In this document: in pieces, positions 54,067-63,481 of the stretch
Layout: each line of letters begins with the position of its first letter
Position numbering within the stretch: position 1 is the stretch's first letter
NCBI GenBank assembly: GCA_030841085.1
Contig: JAVEDP010000012.1
Coordinates: 20,561-84,560, forward strand
Direction: 5' to 3'
DNA length: 64,000 nucleotides
Source of the DNA: Pyrinomonadaceae bacterium
Lineage (GTDB): Bacteria > Acidobacteriota > Blastocatellia > Pyrinomonadales > Pyrinomonadaceae
Translations under genes and position numbers: made by a program
Notes under the pieces: generated by a model
Told to the model about the DNA's origin: nothing
Seen by the model: only the letters and a program-made list of their open reading frames with translations
Databases searched by the model: none

Positions 54067-56073
54067 ATGAAGTACTGCACCATCTGCAAAACAAAATACG
54101 AAGACAGCGTCAGTTTCTGTCCGACTGACGGCGAAGTACTGGAAGACGATCCGTCATCCATCGTCGGCACCGTTTTGGATGGTCAGTACAAGATTGAAAC
54201 GCTGCTCGGCAAAGGTGGAATGGGCGCTGTCTACCTGGCGCGGCATATTCTGCTGGGCGATCGCGTGGCGATAAAAATTCTGCCGCGGGAAGTGAGGACC
54301 AACGCCGAGTGGTTGCGACGCTTTCGCCGCGAAGGCCAGGCCGCGCGACGTTTTCGTCATGCCAACGCTGTCACTGTTTACGATCTGAGAACCGCTGCCG
54401 ACGGCAACATCTACATGGTGATGGAATACGTCGAGGGTCACACGCTCGACGCCGAAATAAAAAAGCGCGGCCCGTCTACCGCAGCCGAGGCGTTTGAAAT
54501 TCTCGAGCCCATCATGAGCGTCCTGAACACGGCGCATGCGATGGGGGTGGTCCATCGCGACCTGAAACCGGAAAACATCATGATTGGGAAAGCAACTACC
54601 GGCGGCGAGCCCACAGTTAAGTTGCTTGACCTGGGCATCGCCAAGATGCGCGAGATTGCCGGCGTCGAAAGCAGTGGCACCACTGAATTAACCATGGCCG
54701 GGCAAGTGCTGGGCACGCCTTATTACATGTCGCCGGAGCAGTGGGGCGAACTGTCGCGCGATGGCAACCTCGAGATTGACGGCCGTGCCGACATTTACAG
54801 TCTGGGTTTGGTCGTTTACGAAATGATCATTGGCCGTCGTCCCTACTCCGCGGCAACGCTGCACGAGTTGCGACGAGATCATGTTTCAGTGGTGCCGCCG
54901 CCATTAATTGAAAAGGCCCCGGGCGTGCCGCGCGCTTTTAGCGATGCGATTGCTCGGGCAATCGCCAAGGACCGTGTCGACAGGCCCGCGACCGCGGGTG
55001 AACTCGCGGCTGAGTTGCGTGCAGCCTTGGCCAATGCGCCGCAGCTTCCAGTGGACCGCACCGTTGCTGACATTCGTCACGTCGAAGGTTCCACTTCGCA
55101 TACGCACGGAATTCCGGGCGCGGTTAGCACAAAATCAGATGTGAACGCGGCGACAATTGTTACCGTTGATGCGCCGCCAACCAGTCCGCCCAGTGTGCCC
55201 AGTCCGCCTCGCCCGGCCGCCGCAGGTCGCGAAGCAGAACCGGTCGTGCTTCCTCAGCCGGCGCAACGTGGCGCCGCTGATATGGATTTAGGTTCGAGTG
55301 CGACTGTTCCACGGCGGCAACCGCCGATGGAAATTCCGTTGGGCCAACAAAAGCGTGGCGGTAAAGGATTGCTGATCGCCGGTGCGATTTTACTGCTGGT
55401 CGTTCTTGCTGTCGTTGGAGTTGGCGGCATTTTCGCTTTCAGTTGGTTCAAGAGCAAGCCAGGCACTGGAACCGCGACGGAAAAGAAACCGACATCGGGA
55501 CCTAACCCGGCAGTAGCAACCAGCGAATTCGGACGTTACTGGCTCGAGACTTTGCCGAACGAACCGGTTGCCGAGCCCGTGCGTGTTGCCGGCGCCGTAC
55601 CTCTAAAATCTGGTCAGGCATTTAAGTTTCATTTTGAATTCTCCGCGAATGGCTACGTTTATGTCATTGGACCAGGCGAACAAAATCAGCCAACTGCATT
55701 CTTAACGGAAAAGCCCGCATCGATTTCAGGGTTGGAGAACAATCAGGTGGTCAAGGGCGACGATTTTAGTTTTCCCAGTGGGCTCGAGCATTGGCTGGAA
55801 TTGGACAAGAAGCCAGGCAGTGAAAACTATACGATTATTTTTTCCAGCGAACGGCTCAGCACGCCGTCGTTTTTGACTCAGCAGGCAACGGGCAAACCGC
55901 TGGCTGATTCTGAACAAACTGAGTTGCGCGATTTTCTGGCCCAACATCAAACGAGCACGCCCGTGACCGAACTCAATAATAAAGACTCGGCCGCGCCGTA
56001 CGTCGCTTTGAAAGTGCCGGCCGCAAAGAATTCAGGGCCAGTAATTTTTCAAGTCAGAATTGACCACAAATAG
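54067..56073 (+). CDS. Membrane Ser/Thr protein kinase with N-terminal zinc ribbon and C-terminal DUF4384 domain
   Basis: 668 residues. A Cys-containing ribbon (C4, C7, C18 in MKYCTICKTKYEDSVSFCP) precedes a Hanks-type kinase: GKGGMGAVY loop near 46, the lysine in VAIKIL, HRDLKPEN from 163, DLG in place of DFG from 188, and MSPEQW. A Pro-rich juxtamembrane part leads to one membrane helix (LLIAGAILLLVVLAVVGVGG, about 434-456). The exported part from about 500 has DUF4384 character (FKFHFEFSANGYVYVIGPG). It should phosphorylate cytoplasmic proteins in response to an outer signal. It heads an operon with a secreted DUF4384 protein and an exported CHAT protein. Confidence 0.92.
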   Translation: MKYCTICKTKYEDSVSFCPTDGEVLEDDPSSIVGTVLDGQYKIETLLGKGGMGAVYLARHILLGDRVAIKILPREVRTNAEWLRRFRREGQAARRFRHANAVTVYDLRTAADGNIYMVMEYVEGHTLDAEIKKRGPSTAAEAFEILEPIMSVLNTAHAMGVVHRDLKPENIMIGKATTGGEPTVKLLDLGIAKMREIAGVESSGTTELTMAGQVLGTPYYMSPEQWGELSRDGNLEIDGRADIYSLGLVVYEMIIGRRPYSAATLHELRRDHVSVVPPPLIEKAPGVPRAFSDAIARAIAKDRVDRPATAGELAAELRAALANAPQLPVDRTVADIRHVEGSTSHTHGIPGAVSTKSDVNAATIVTVDAPPTSPPSVPSPPRPAAAGREAEPVVLPQPAQRGAADMDLGSSATVPRRQPPMEIPLGQQKRGGKGLLIAGAILLLVVLAVVGVGGIFAFSWFKSKPGTGTATEKKPTSGPNPAVATSEFGRYWLETLPNEPVAEPVRVAGAVPLKSGQAFKFHFEFSANGYVYVIGPGEQNQPTAFLTEKPASISGLENNQVVKGDDFSFPSGLEHWLELDKKPGSENYTIIFSSERLSTPSFLTQQATGKPLADSEQTELRDFLAQHQTSTPVTELNNKDSAAPYVALKVPAAKNSGPVIFQVRIDHK

Positions 56074-56112
56074 ATTTGCAACCGAATTTTGTTTGAAGGA
56101 GATTTTTCTGCA

Positions 56113-57027
56113 ATGACAAGCAAGCAGATGTTTCTTGTGCTAATGCTGCTTTTTGCGTTAAGCGTGCTGCCGGTTTTGGCGCAGCAGGATGAGGACGTGC
56201 GCGGCGCATTTCTCACCACCCGACCCAAAGCGACTGACAAAGGAAATGATCCGCCTGCAAAACGGACTCACCGGCGGCCGAAACCAGCGCCTAACTCGAC
56301 GCCGGGACCGGTCAGCAGCGGTGGCGCAACTCCCAGCACGCCAAGAAAAGTGTTGCCGCGCCTGGGTCTGGGGCTAACGCTTTTCATGCGTGACACGAAT
56401 GGTCTGGCGGTGCGCACCGATCCGACGCACGCATTTCGCAAAGGCGATCACGTCAGGTTTTTGCTTGAAACTAATACGGACGGGTATCTTTACATATTCA
56501 ACACCACCGACGGTGGGCCGGCCGTAATGATTTATCCTGACCAGGAACTTGACGAAGCCGGCAATTACATTCAGGCCCATGTGCCTTTCGAAATTCCCTC
56601 CAGCCTCGGCGCTGAAGAAAGACTACGTTGGCTGACGTTTGATCAGCATCCTGGGGCTGAGAAACTTTATTTCGTGTTCACACGCGAACCGTTGGCTGGC
56701 GCTCCTATCGAAGACGATCTAATTAGTTTCTGCCGCGAGAATGCCAACAAATGTCCGTGGCATCCCAGTTCAGAACTATGGGCTGTGATTCAAAAAGAAT
56801 TAAGTGAAGCAGGACAAAGCTCAGCAGCTGTGGGCATAGGCAAATCTCAAACTTCGAAAGAGCATAATGCGGCTACTCGCGGCATCGGACTTAACCGCGA
56901 CGATCCGGAACCATCGTTGATAATGTTGACGGCTTCCAGCAGCAAGACAATTCTCGTGACCACGGTGGACCTGGTTCACAATGCTATCAGCCAACTGGAT
57001 TCAGAGTCAGAGGATGTGCAGCCGTAA
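56113..57027 (+). CDS. Secreted DUF4384 domain protein
   Basis: 304 residues from the ATG at 56113 (GAAGGAG upstream; the TTG at 56089 has none). The N-terminal hydrophobic segment MFLVLMLLFALSVLPVLAQQ is a signal peptide. A Pro-rich basic linker (about 30-85) leads to a DUF4384 domain (LTLFMRDTNGLAV, HVRFLLETNTDGYLYIFNT). The domain resembles the outer part of the kinase 39 nt upstream. It ends 22 nt before the CHAT gene. It may bind the same ligand as the kinase or link it to the CHAT protein; that is inference. Confidence 0.82.
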   Translation: MTSKQMFLVLMLLFALSVLPVLAQQDEDVRGAFLTTRPKATDKGNDPPAKRTHRRPKPAPNSTPGPVSSGGATPSTPRKVLPRLGLGLTLFMRDTNGLAVRTDPTHAFRKGDHVRFLLETNTDGYLYIFNTTDGGPAVMIYPDQELDEAGNYIQAHVPFEIPSSLGAEERLRWLTFDQHPGAEKLYFVFTREPLAGAPIEDDLISFCRENANKCPWHPSSELWAVIQKELSEAGQSSAAVGIGKSQTSKEHNAATRGIGLNRDDPEPSLIMLTASSSKTILVTTVDLVHNAISQLDSESEDVQP

Positions 57028-57049
57028 TAAACAAGTAGAAGGAGTTAAA

Positions 57050-59887
57050 GTGAATTCACCGCTGAAAAGGTTTGCTGTCGTGTTGGGCGCGACTCTGCTA
57101 CTCGGTTTTAGTTTCATCGCGCCGCGTTCGACGACGGCCGCCGCCGATTCGCCACAAACTGATCAAGCCGGCTCTGCGCTGCAAGAAGGCCGCCGCCTCT
57201 TAAAGCGCGGCAAAAGCGACCAGGCACTTTCGCAACTACAAAAGGCGCTTAATCTCTACACCGCCTCCAAGAACAACCACGGCATCGCAGCAACAGAGAA
57301 TGAATTGGGCGATCTATATTTGCGACAAGGTGAGTACAACGTCGCGTTGGATCATTACAAGCACGCGCTGGAAGGTTTCGTGGGCGCCGATAAAAGGAAC
57401 GAAGAAACTACGGCCGCGGCCAGCCTGGTCGACAGTCGTCTGGCCAACGCCAATATTGCCGACGATAAATTCAACGCCAATCTGATGCTGGCAAAGATCG
57501 GAGACGTTAACTTTCGCCTGGGCCGTTTGGCAGACGCCAGTTCAGCCTATGGACAGATGCAGGTGAAGAAGCCCGAGGGCACTGCGTCAAAAGTGGGTCG
57601 CCGCTTTGGCGGACTCGGCGCCGTGATGGGCGGAATTTCTACCGGCCACGTTTCAGTCGAAGCGCCAGTCAGCGCGGTCACCGTTGCGTTGGAAGCAAAG
57701 AAGGAACTCGACGAGTATCGCGTCTCAATCGTCTACTCCAGTTACGAGTTGGGCATGGGCCGGGTCGCGTTTGCGCAAAACGATCTGGAACCTGCGAAGA
57801 AACATTTTCAGAACGCGCTGGATGCCGCGGGCAGCAGCCTCGGTGGAATTACGAAGCTGGGCCAAACGCGACGCTTTCGTGCCGCCGCGCGTACCAGTCT
57901 GGGCGACGTCGCTTTACGTCAGGGGAAACTCAAAGATGCCGGCAAGTTCTACACGGACGCGATCAAGGGCGCGCAGGATGACAAGCGCATCGATCTGATT
58001 TGGCCGGCGCAGCGCGGCCTGGGCAAGAGTTTGTGGCTCCAGGGCGTGCAGGAAACCGACGCAAAGAAATCCTTGTCGCTGCGCGAATCAGCATTGAAAA
58101 ATTATCGCGACGCGCTCCAGACAATTGAGACGCTGCGCTCGGGTAGTCTACGCGCAGATGAAGCGCGCACCACTTTTCTCGCTACGACCAAAGATGTGTT
58201 TGACGAGACGACCACCGACCTCGCTGAATTGTCTCTCCTGACAGCGCCCGCCGGTAGCAGTCTACTTTCCGGCAAGGCGCTCGACTATGCCGCTGAAGCA
58301 TTCAAGGTTTCCGAACAATCGCGCGCACGATCGCTGCTCGACCTGTTAAGTGAAACCGGAACCTCCATCACCGAAGGCATTCCCGCCGACTTGTTGAAAC
58401 GCAAACAGGAAAATCTCGATCGGCAACAGGAGATTGCAGAAAATCTTTTGGGAGTAAACCTGAACCCGGACCAGCAAAAGAAAAAACCGTCAGAGCTGGA
58501 AGCGGAATTGGAAAAGCTGCAAACCGATTTTGACGATATTGAGAACCAGATCAGAACTGCGAGCCCGCGCTATGCCAGCCTGACAGGCGGGCAGCCGCTC
58601 GCGCTCGCTGATGTCCAGCAACGCGTGCTCGACGATCAGACGTTCTTGCTTGAATACAGTTTGCAATCGGATGCTTCTTATCTTTGGGCCGTCAGCAAGT
58701 CGGGCGTCAGCCTCTACAAACTTCCAGCGCGGCCCGTGGTTGAGAAACTCGCCACCGATCTGCGCGCGCAATTAATTCCTACTAAGCTGCAGCGCCGTAT
58801 TGTCGGCATCGATGTGATGGCTGATTCGCAGCGCGGACTCGGCGTTAGCGCCACGCCATTTGCTGAGGACGCAGCGGCGTTTGTCACTGCTTCCAACGCG
58901 CTCTACAAAGCGGCGCTCGAACCCGCCGCGGCCGCAATCGGCGACAAGCGTCTGCTGATCGTTGCGGACGGCGCGCTGAATTACGTTCCTTTTGAGGCGT
59001 TAGTGACCTCGGTCGCGAGCGCGGATTATTCATCGCTGCCGTATCTGGTTAAGACAAACGAGATTATTTATGCGCCGTCCGCGTCCGTCGTCGGCGCAAT
59101 CAGGCAGCAGGGACCCACGCGCAACGGGAACGCGATGTTGATAGTTGCCGATCCGGTTTTCAATTCTAAAGACACGCGCGCGCGCAACGCAGCGTCTTCG
59201 CCAAATGCAGAAACGCGTGGCTTGGGAATTCAAAGCGCGCTTGCGGATGTTGCCGGAAATGATGCCGCGACGTCAGCCGAGTCCGCGAAGATGCAAGGGT
59301 TGCCGTTGGCACGACTCGCCGGCACGCGCGCGGAAGCCGAACAGATTGTGAAACTCGCCAAAGCTTCCGGCACGCAAGCCGATGTTTGGTTGGACCTCGA
59401 TGCCAGCGAAGACAACGTCGACGCGCGCGACATCAGCAAGTATCGCATCCTGCATGTTGCCACCCATGGCTTGTTGAATGCCGAGCGGCCGCAGTTCACC
59501 GGCCTGGTCCTTTCCCTCGTTGGCAACAAAAACGAAGACGGTTTTTTGCGGACCGACGAAGTCTTTAATCTGAAACTGGGTTCACCGCTGGTAATGCTTT
59601 CCGCATGCGAGACCGGACTGGGAAAAGAAAAGAGAGGCGAAGGCGTGATGGGTTTGACGCGCGCGTTCATGTACGCAGGCGCGCCTACTGTTGGCGTCAG
59701 TCTGTGGTCCGTGGCTGACAAATCAACGGCGGATTTGATGACTGACTTTTATAAAAGATTGCTGGCGTCGAAAACCGCGTCGCCGGCCACCGCGATGCGC
59801 GAAGCGCAGCTGGCTATGATCTCCGGCAAGAAATACAGCGCGCCATTTTATTGGGCGCCGTTCGTACTCGTCGGCGACTGGCGCTGA
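57050..59887 (+). CDS. Exported TPR-CHAT protein (caspase-like peptidase family)
   Basis: 945 residues from GTG at 57050, with AGAAGGAG upstream. A signal peptide (FAVVLGATLLLGFSFIAPRS, ending near TTAAA) precedes TPR repeats over about residues 40-330 (ALQEGRRLLKRGKSDQALSQ, GDLYLRQGEYNVALDHYKHA). A helical stretch with ARSLLDLLSETG and coiled-coil features follows. The C-terminal CHAT domain has H806 in HVATHG and C853 in SACETG, the expected catalytic pair, and ends PFYWAPFVLVGDWR. Cytoplasmic CHAT relatives cut proteins in immune systems. This one is exported, so its targets should be outside the cytoplasm. Third gene of the kinase operon. Confidence 0.9.
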   Translation: MNSPLKRFAVVLGATLLLGFSFIAPRSTTAAADSPQTDQAGSALQEGRRLLKRGKSDQALSQLQKALNLYTASKNNHGIAATENELGDLYLRQGEYNVALDHYKHALEGFVGADKRNEETTAAASLVDSRLANANIADDKFNANLMLAKIGDVNFRLGRLADASSAYGQMQVKKPEGTASKVGRRFGGLGAVMGGISTGHVSVEAPVSAVTVALEAKKELDEYRVSIVYSSYELGMGRVAFAQNDLEPAKKHFQNALDAAGSSLGGITKLGQTRRFRAAARTSLGDVALRQGKLKDAGKFYTDAIKGAQDDKRIDLIWPAQRGLGKSLWLQGVQETDAKKSLSLRESALKNYRDALQTIETLRSGSLRADEARTTFLATTKDVFDETTTDLAELSLLTAPAGSSLLSGKALDYAAEAFKVSEQSRARSLLDLLSETGTSITEGIPADLLKRKQENLDRQQEIAENLLGVNLNPDQQKKKPSELEAELEKLQTDFDDIENQIRTASPRYASLTGGQPLALADVQQRVLDDQTFLLEYSLQSDASYLWAVSKSGVSLYKLPARPVVEKLATDLRAQLIPTKLQRRIVGIDVMADSQRGLGVSATPFAEDAAAFVTASNALYKAALEPAAAAIGDKRLLIVADGALNYVPFEALVTSVASADYSSLPYLVKTNEIIYAPSASVVGAIRQQGPTRNGNAMLIVADPVFNSKDTRARNAASSPNAETRGLGIQSALADVAGNDAATSAESAKMQGLPLARLAGTRAEAEQIVKLAKASGTQADVWLDLDASEDNVDARDISKYRILHVATHGLLNAERPQFTGLVLSLVGNKNEDGFLRTDEVFNLKLGSPLVMLSACETGLGKEKRGEGVMGLTRAFMYAGAPTVGVSLWSVADKSTADLMTDFYKRLLASKTASPATAMREAQLAMISGKKYSAPFYWAPFVLVGDWR

Positions 59888-59939
59888 AGTTCGTGAATCG
59901 TGAATCGCGGAGAATGGGGCGCGCTTCATTTGGAGTGCG

Positions 59940-60113
59940 CTGGCTTGACAGCGCTTTGCAGCGCGGCGGCTTGACGCCGTCTTACTGATGAGAAGGAGTC
60001 GACGGTTTATTTAACGGGAGCCGCTGGGCTGACTAAAAAGCGGCGTCAAGCCGCCCGGTCCAAAGCGGCGTCAAGCCGCCGCGGTCCAAAGCGGCGTCAA
60101 GCCGCCGCAGTCC
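59940..60113. repeat. Palindrome cluster, family G, with three tandem units
   Basis: Units at 60037-60061, 60062-60087 and 60088-60113 each read AAAGCGGCGTCAAGCCGCC plus GGTCC or similar. An inverted, diverged copy (GCGGCGGCTTGACGCCG) lies at 59961-59979. Every unit is a small palindrome. The stretch 59888-60250 holds no gene. Confidence 0.85.
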
Positions 60114-60250
60114 AAAATATTCGCGTTCATCCGCGGCCTATTCTTCTTCCATTCTTACTAAATTTCTTGGCAACCTAAACCGAATGGTGCTACAAGGCGG
60201 TCCAATAAATTCTGCCAATGCTGATTGGCAATCTTTTAGAGAGAAACCAC

Positions 60251-60976
60251 ATGCAAGCAACCCCCGCAATCAATCGTAGGCGACGAGAGCGTTGGTTCTA
60301 CATTTTCATGTCCATCGCGGCCGTGATTACGGTGTTCGCAGGCTTTGCTCCGACCTATTACCTGCGACCATACTTCAATTCGGCCCCGCTGATGCCGCTA
60401 CTTCATGTGCATGGAATTGTTTTCACCTCGTGGCTCGCGCTTTTCCTGGTACAAACTACGCTGGTGGCGGCGCATCGCACGGACATTCATCGCCGGCTGG
60501 GAATTCTCGGCGGAGTCATCGCAGCACTCATGATCGTGATCGGCGCTGCCACGGCAGTAATTAGGGCAAGCCAGGGCGCGACTCCGGTGCCAGGCGTGTC
60601 GCCACTGTCCTTCCTGGTCGTTCCGCTCGGCGACATCTCGGTGTTTGCGATTTTGGTGGCTGCGGGCTTTTATTACCGCCGCCGGCCCGACGTACACAAA
60701 CGACTGATGATGCTCGCCACCGTTTCGATTTTGGCAGCGGCGATTGCGCGCCTGCCTTTCGCGATTATGCAGGCAGGTCCGCCGGCGTTCTTCGGCATAA
60801 CAGATGTATTTGTGCTGGTTTGCATCGTCTACGATCTGATCACGTTAAAGCGCGTGCATCGTGCCACCGCGTTGGCGGCTTTACTGATCGTCGCTTCACA
60901 GCCGCTACGACTCATACTCGGAGGCACACACGCCTGGCTCGCGTTCGCAGGGTGGCTGACGCACCTGGCGCGTTAG
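60251..60976 (+). CDS. Seven-helix-like hypothetical membrane protein
   Basis: 241 residues from the ATG at 60251 (GAGAG upstream); an in-frame ATG at 60218 is less likely. About seven hydrophobic segments are visible, with conserved-looking histidines at helix ends (LHVHGIVFTSWLALF, AAHRTDIHRRLG, RRPDVHKRLMML). The His pattern could mean heme or metal binding, as in some cytochrome-like or DUF2306-type proteins; I cannot decide. It stands alone between two repeat elements. Confidence 0.65.
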   Translation: MQATPAINRRRRERWFYIFMSIAAVITVFAGFAPTYYLRPYFNSAPLMPLLHVHGIVFTSWLALFLVQTTLVAAHRTDIHRRLGILGGVIAALMIVIGAATAVIRASQGATPVPGVSPLSFLVVPLGDISVFAILVAAGFYYRRRPDVHKRLMMLATVSILAAAIARLPFAIMQAGPPAFFGITDVFVLVCIVYDLITLKRVHRATALAALLIVASQPLRLILGGTHAWLAFAGWLTHLAR

Positions 60977-60990
60977 CGTTTCGACGAAGA

Positions 60991-61124
60991 TGGGGGGCAG
61001 GCCCGCCTTCCCGACCTCGAGACTATTAGGACATGCGCGTTTGCCGCATGATGAAAGCCTTTCCCGAGGGGATTACCTTCAACCATTATCAACTCGAGGT
61101 TGGGAAGGCGGGCTTGCCCCCGCT
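60991..61124. repeat. Inverted repeat, family E, copy 2
   Basis: Left arm GGGGGGCAGGCCCGCCTTCC plus CGACCTCGAG; right arm CTCGAGGTTGGGAAGGCGGG plus CTTGCCCCCGC. It matches the arms at 47629-47760 while the centre has diverged. Confidence 0.85.
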
Positions 61125-61230
61125 CTATTTTCCATTCACCATTTACCCGCGCCCACAAGCATACTTTCCCCGCTCAGCAGCATCTCTATAAACGCAGTGC
61201 AGTAATCCGAACGAGCCAGGGGAAGTAGCA

Positions 61231-62568
61231 TTGAAACTTAGAAAACCTTCCTTCCTATCGCTGGGAAAATTAGTATTTGTCATCGTTATTGCGGCCCTCG
61301 TCCTCGTCCCTGCATGGAAACGGCGCGGGTCGGGCAATCTGCGCGGTCTCGCGGCTCTGTTGCCGGCCAGCGCGCGCGCCGCTGAAATAAACCCCTGGAC
61401 AGCCGCCGTTGAAAAGGTGAAGCAAGATCGCGGCGAGCCGATTGGGAAGCAGGCAAAGAGCGAAACACCTTCGCAACTTCGTCATTACAGCGATACGCGC
61501 CGCTTCCTCGCGACGCAGGTGGCTGAAGTAAACGAACATCATGTCGCTACGCCGCAGGATTTTGTGGAACTCGCGCGCATGATCAATCGCGGCGAACTGG
61601 TACAGGTTCAGCCCGCCACTGAGAACTATATTCTGTTCGGCGTCGGTGGCAGCGCGGACAGCGGACCGTTCACTCGTTTCGAAAACGGCAAGAGCATAAA
61701 GCTGTACAACGAAGCCGGGCTGCGGCAGGAATACGAGCGGCTGGCTGGATCGACGACCGGGTTCGAAAAACAAATAGCAACTGCGCAACAGCAACTCGCT
61801 CTTCTGAAACGGCGCGATCGTTCGCAACGCGCTAAGCTGCAAACGCAAATCGCCGGACTGCAAAAAGAAGTAAAAGGGAACCGAGAAGATAAAGCGCAAC
61901 TCGATCGTTCTTACGGAAACGCCGCTACACGAAAAAGCCTCTTCTCAGACTACGAATCGCTTCAGCAGTTGGGAGCCAAACTGTTTGGCGGTGCTCTTGA
62001 CCTGAGTGAACCTAGCGCGCGCCGGCAATTAAAGGTGCGCCTGCTCGGCTCGATTCGGCCGGAAGCGCTGAAAGTTTTGGAAGAGATTGCAGCTTCGTAT
62101 CACGAAAAGTTTGATAGGCCATTGCCCTTAACCTCGCTGGTGCGTCCCGATGAGTATCAACTGGATCTAAGTAAGACAAACCCGAACGCAACACGCATCG
62201 AAACCCCGCCACACTCTACCGGTTTGGCCTTCGACATTCTTTACCATTACATGAGCGCGGCCGAACAGGCGCAGGTGATGTCAGAACTCGCGCAACTGAA
62301 AGATGAAGGACGCATTGAAGTGTTGCGCGAGAATCGCGATCACTATCACGTCTTTGCGTTTGTCGGTGGCGCGCGTCCGCGGGAAGAATTTATCAGCACC
62401 GCATTGGGCGAGGTGCGACCGGGTAAGGCAGAGAAGACAACACCGAAAGGTACCGACTCGCGTACCGCGAAGGTCGCCAAATCTCACGGCGTTCAAAGCT
62501 TAAGAGAAGCGCATCACGCGCAGAAGAAAGCTGCGGCAAAGGGCAAAGGGCAAAGCGCAAAGAAATAA
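61231..62568 (+). CDS. Exported M15/DUF5715-like metallopeptidase
   Basis: 445 residues, TTG start with AGGGGAAG upstream. A signal or anchor segment (LVFVIVIAALVLVPAW, residues 13-28) leads to a region with a coiled coil (FEKQIATAQQQLALLKRRDR). The C-terminal domain shows the M15-type zinc pattern: H328 and D335 in PHSTGLAFDI, and H371/H373 in DHYHVF. M15 enzymes cut D-Ala-containing peptidoglycan peptides, so a cell-wall hydrolase is likely. A basic Lys/Ala-rich tail (KKAAAKGKGQSAKK) ends the protein. The full motif of a characterised family is not proven. Confidence 0.75.
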   Translation: MKLRKPSFLSLGKLVFVIVIAALVLVPAWKRRGSGNLRGLAALLPASARAAEINPWTAAVEKVKQDRGEPIGKQAKSETPSQLRHYSDTRRFLATQVAEVNEHHVATPQDFVELARMINRGELVQVQPATENYILFGVGGSADSGPFTRFENGKSIKLYNEAGLRQEYERLAGSTTGFEKQIATAQQQLALLKRRDRSQRAKLQTQIAGLQKEVKGNREDKAQLDRSYGNAATRKSLFSDYESLQQLGAKLFGGALDLSEPSARRQLKVRLLGSIRPEALKVLEEIAASYHEKFDRPLPLTSLVRPDEYQLDLSKTNPNATRIETPPHSTGLAFDILYHYMSAAEQAQVMSELAQLKDEGRIEVLRENRDHYHVFAFVGGARPREEFISTALGEVRPGKAEKTTPKGTDSRTAKVAKSHGVQSLREAHHAQKKAAAKGKGQSAKK

Positions 62569-62679
62569 CAACGCCCGGCCATCGGCCCCAGTCATGCGCA
62601 AAAGAGGTCGTTAAGTCCACCGCTCGTTGCCTCCATCGCAAGCTCGCGTTCGCGAGAGATTCTCCAAAGATTGTCTTCT

Positions 62680-62950
62680 TCTTCTTCGGCTTTGCCGTCT
62701 TCCGTGCGGTAAGGCTCTGCCTTACCGGCAGTGCACCCAAAGAATCTTCGCGAGGCTGAGCCTCGCGAAGAAGTTTTAAGGAAGCAGCCGGAAAGGCATA
62801 GCCTTTCCGCACGGGAGGCAGCATAGTTGCTGGGGTTTTCTCTAAACTCATCTCAGATTCGATTCGCTGCCGATACTTTCCTCTTCTTCGGCTTTGCCGG
62901 CTTCCGTGCGGTAAGCCTCTGCCTTTCCGCACGGGAGGCAGCATAGCTGC
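62680..62950. repeat. Repeat family B, one full and one internally deleted copy
   Basis: The full copy (62680-62832) has the same order as 51375-51526: CCGTGCGG, GGTAAGGCTCTGCCTTACC, TTCGCGAGGCTGAGCCTCGC, GGAAAGGCATAGCCTTTCC, GCACGGGAGGCAGCATA. The second copy (62882-62950) keeps the ends but lacks the middle hairpin. No gene is seen in 62569-63043. Confidence 0.85.
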
Positions 62951-63043
62951 GCGGATCACTGGACTTGATCGCCGAATCGGCACTTAGGTTCACGTTTCCG
63001 CGTCCGGCTGTTTGCCGTCTACAGTTTGCTGTATGCTTCGTCC

Positions 63044-63259
63044 ATGAACATGCATGCCGCTCGAACGGCGTTGAACAATGATCCGGAACTTCGGCAGTGG
63101 GTGGAGAATTGGCTAAAGGACAAAGAACGAACCGCCAATCCGAATCTTGCCGGCGAAGAATTTGAGAAGCACTGGCGCTTCGTCCGGCCTGAGAGAATGC
63201 ATGAAGGCGCGCTGGAAGCGCTCGGCGCCTACGCCGAATCCGGAAACCATGTACTGTGA
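63044..63259 (+). CDS. Small hypothetical protein
   Basis: 71 residues from the ATG at 63044 (MNMHAARTALNNDPELRQWV). Trp, Glu and Arg are frequent (WVENWLKDKERTANPN, FEKHWRFVRPERMHEG), as in a small soluble folded protein. Earlier TTG and later ATG starts are possible; none has a clear ribosome-binding site. No family recognised. Confidence 0.5.
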   Translation: MNMHAARTALNNDPELRQWVENWLKDKERTANPNLAGEEFEKHWRFVRPERMHEGALEALGAYAESGNHVL

Positions 63260-63481
63260 ACCGTGAACCGGAAACGGTAAACCGAAAAGGCGATGACCCG
63301 CGGATATGAGCGGCAAAGAGCTGGCGCTTATTCCGTCAATTTACGATTTCCGGTTATCGGTTCCCGGGTTATAATCCCTCTCAACCAATTTCCCCCTAAG
63401 TTGTAATCGTCCTGAGTTTGTTAGTTCACCGGAATTTTCCGGGACTATCAATAAATTAACCGAGCCTATCAAGGAGTCAAC

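Noticed and set aside
60037..60113. CRISPR array
   Set aside because: Only three units, directly adjacent with no spacers; each is a palindromic hairpin.
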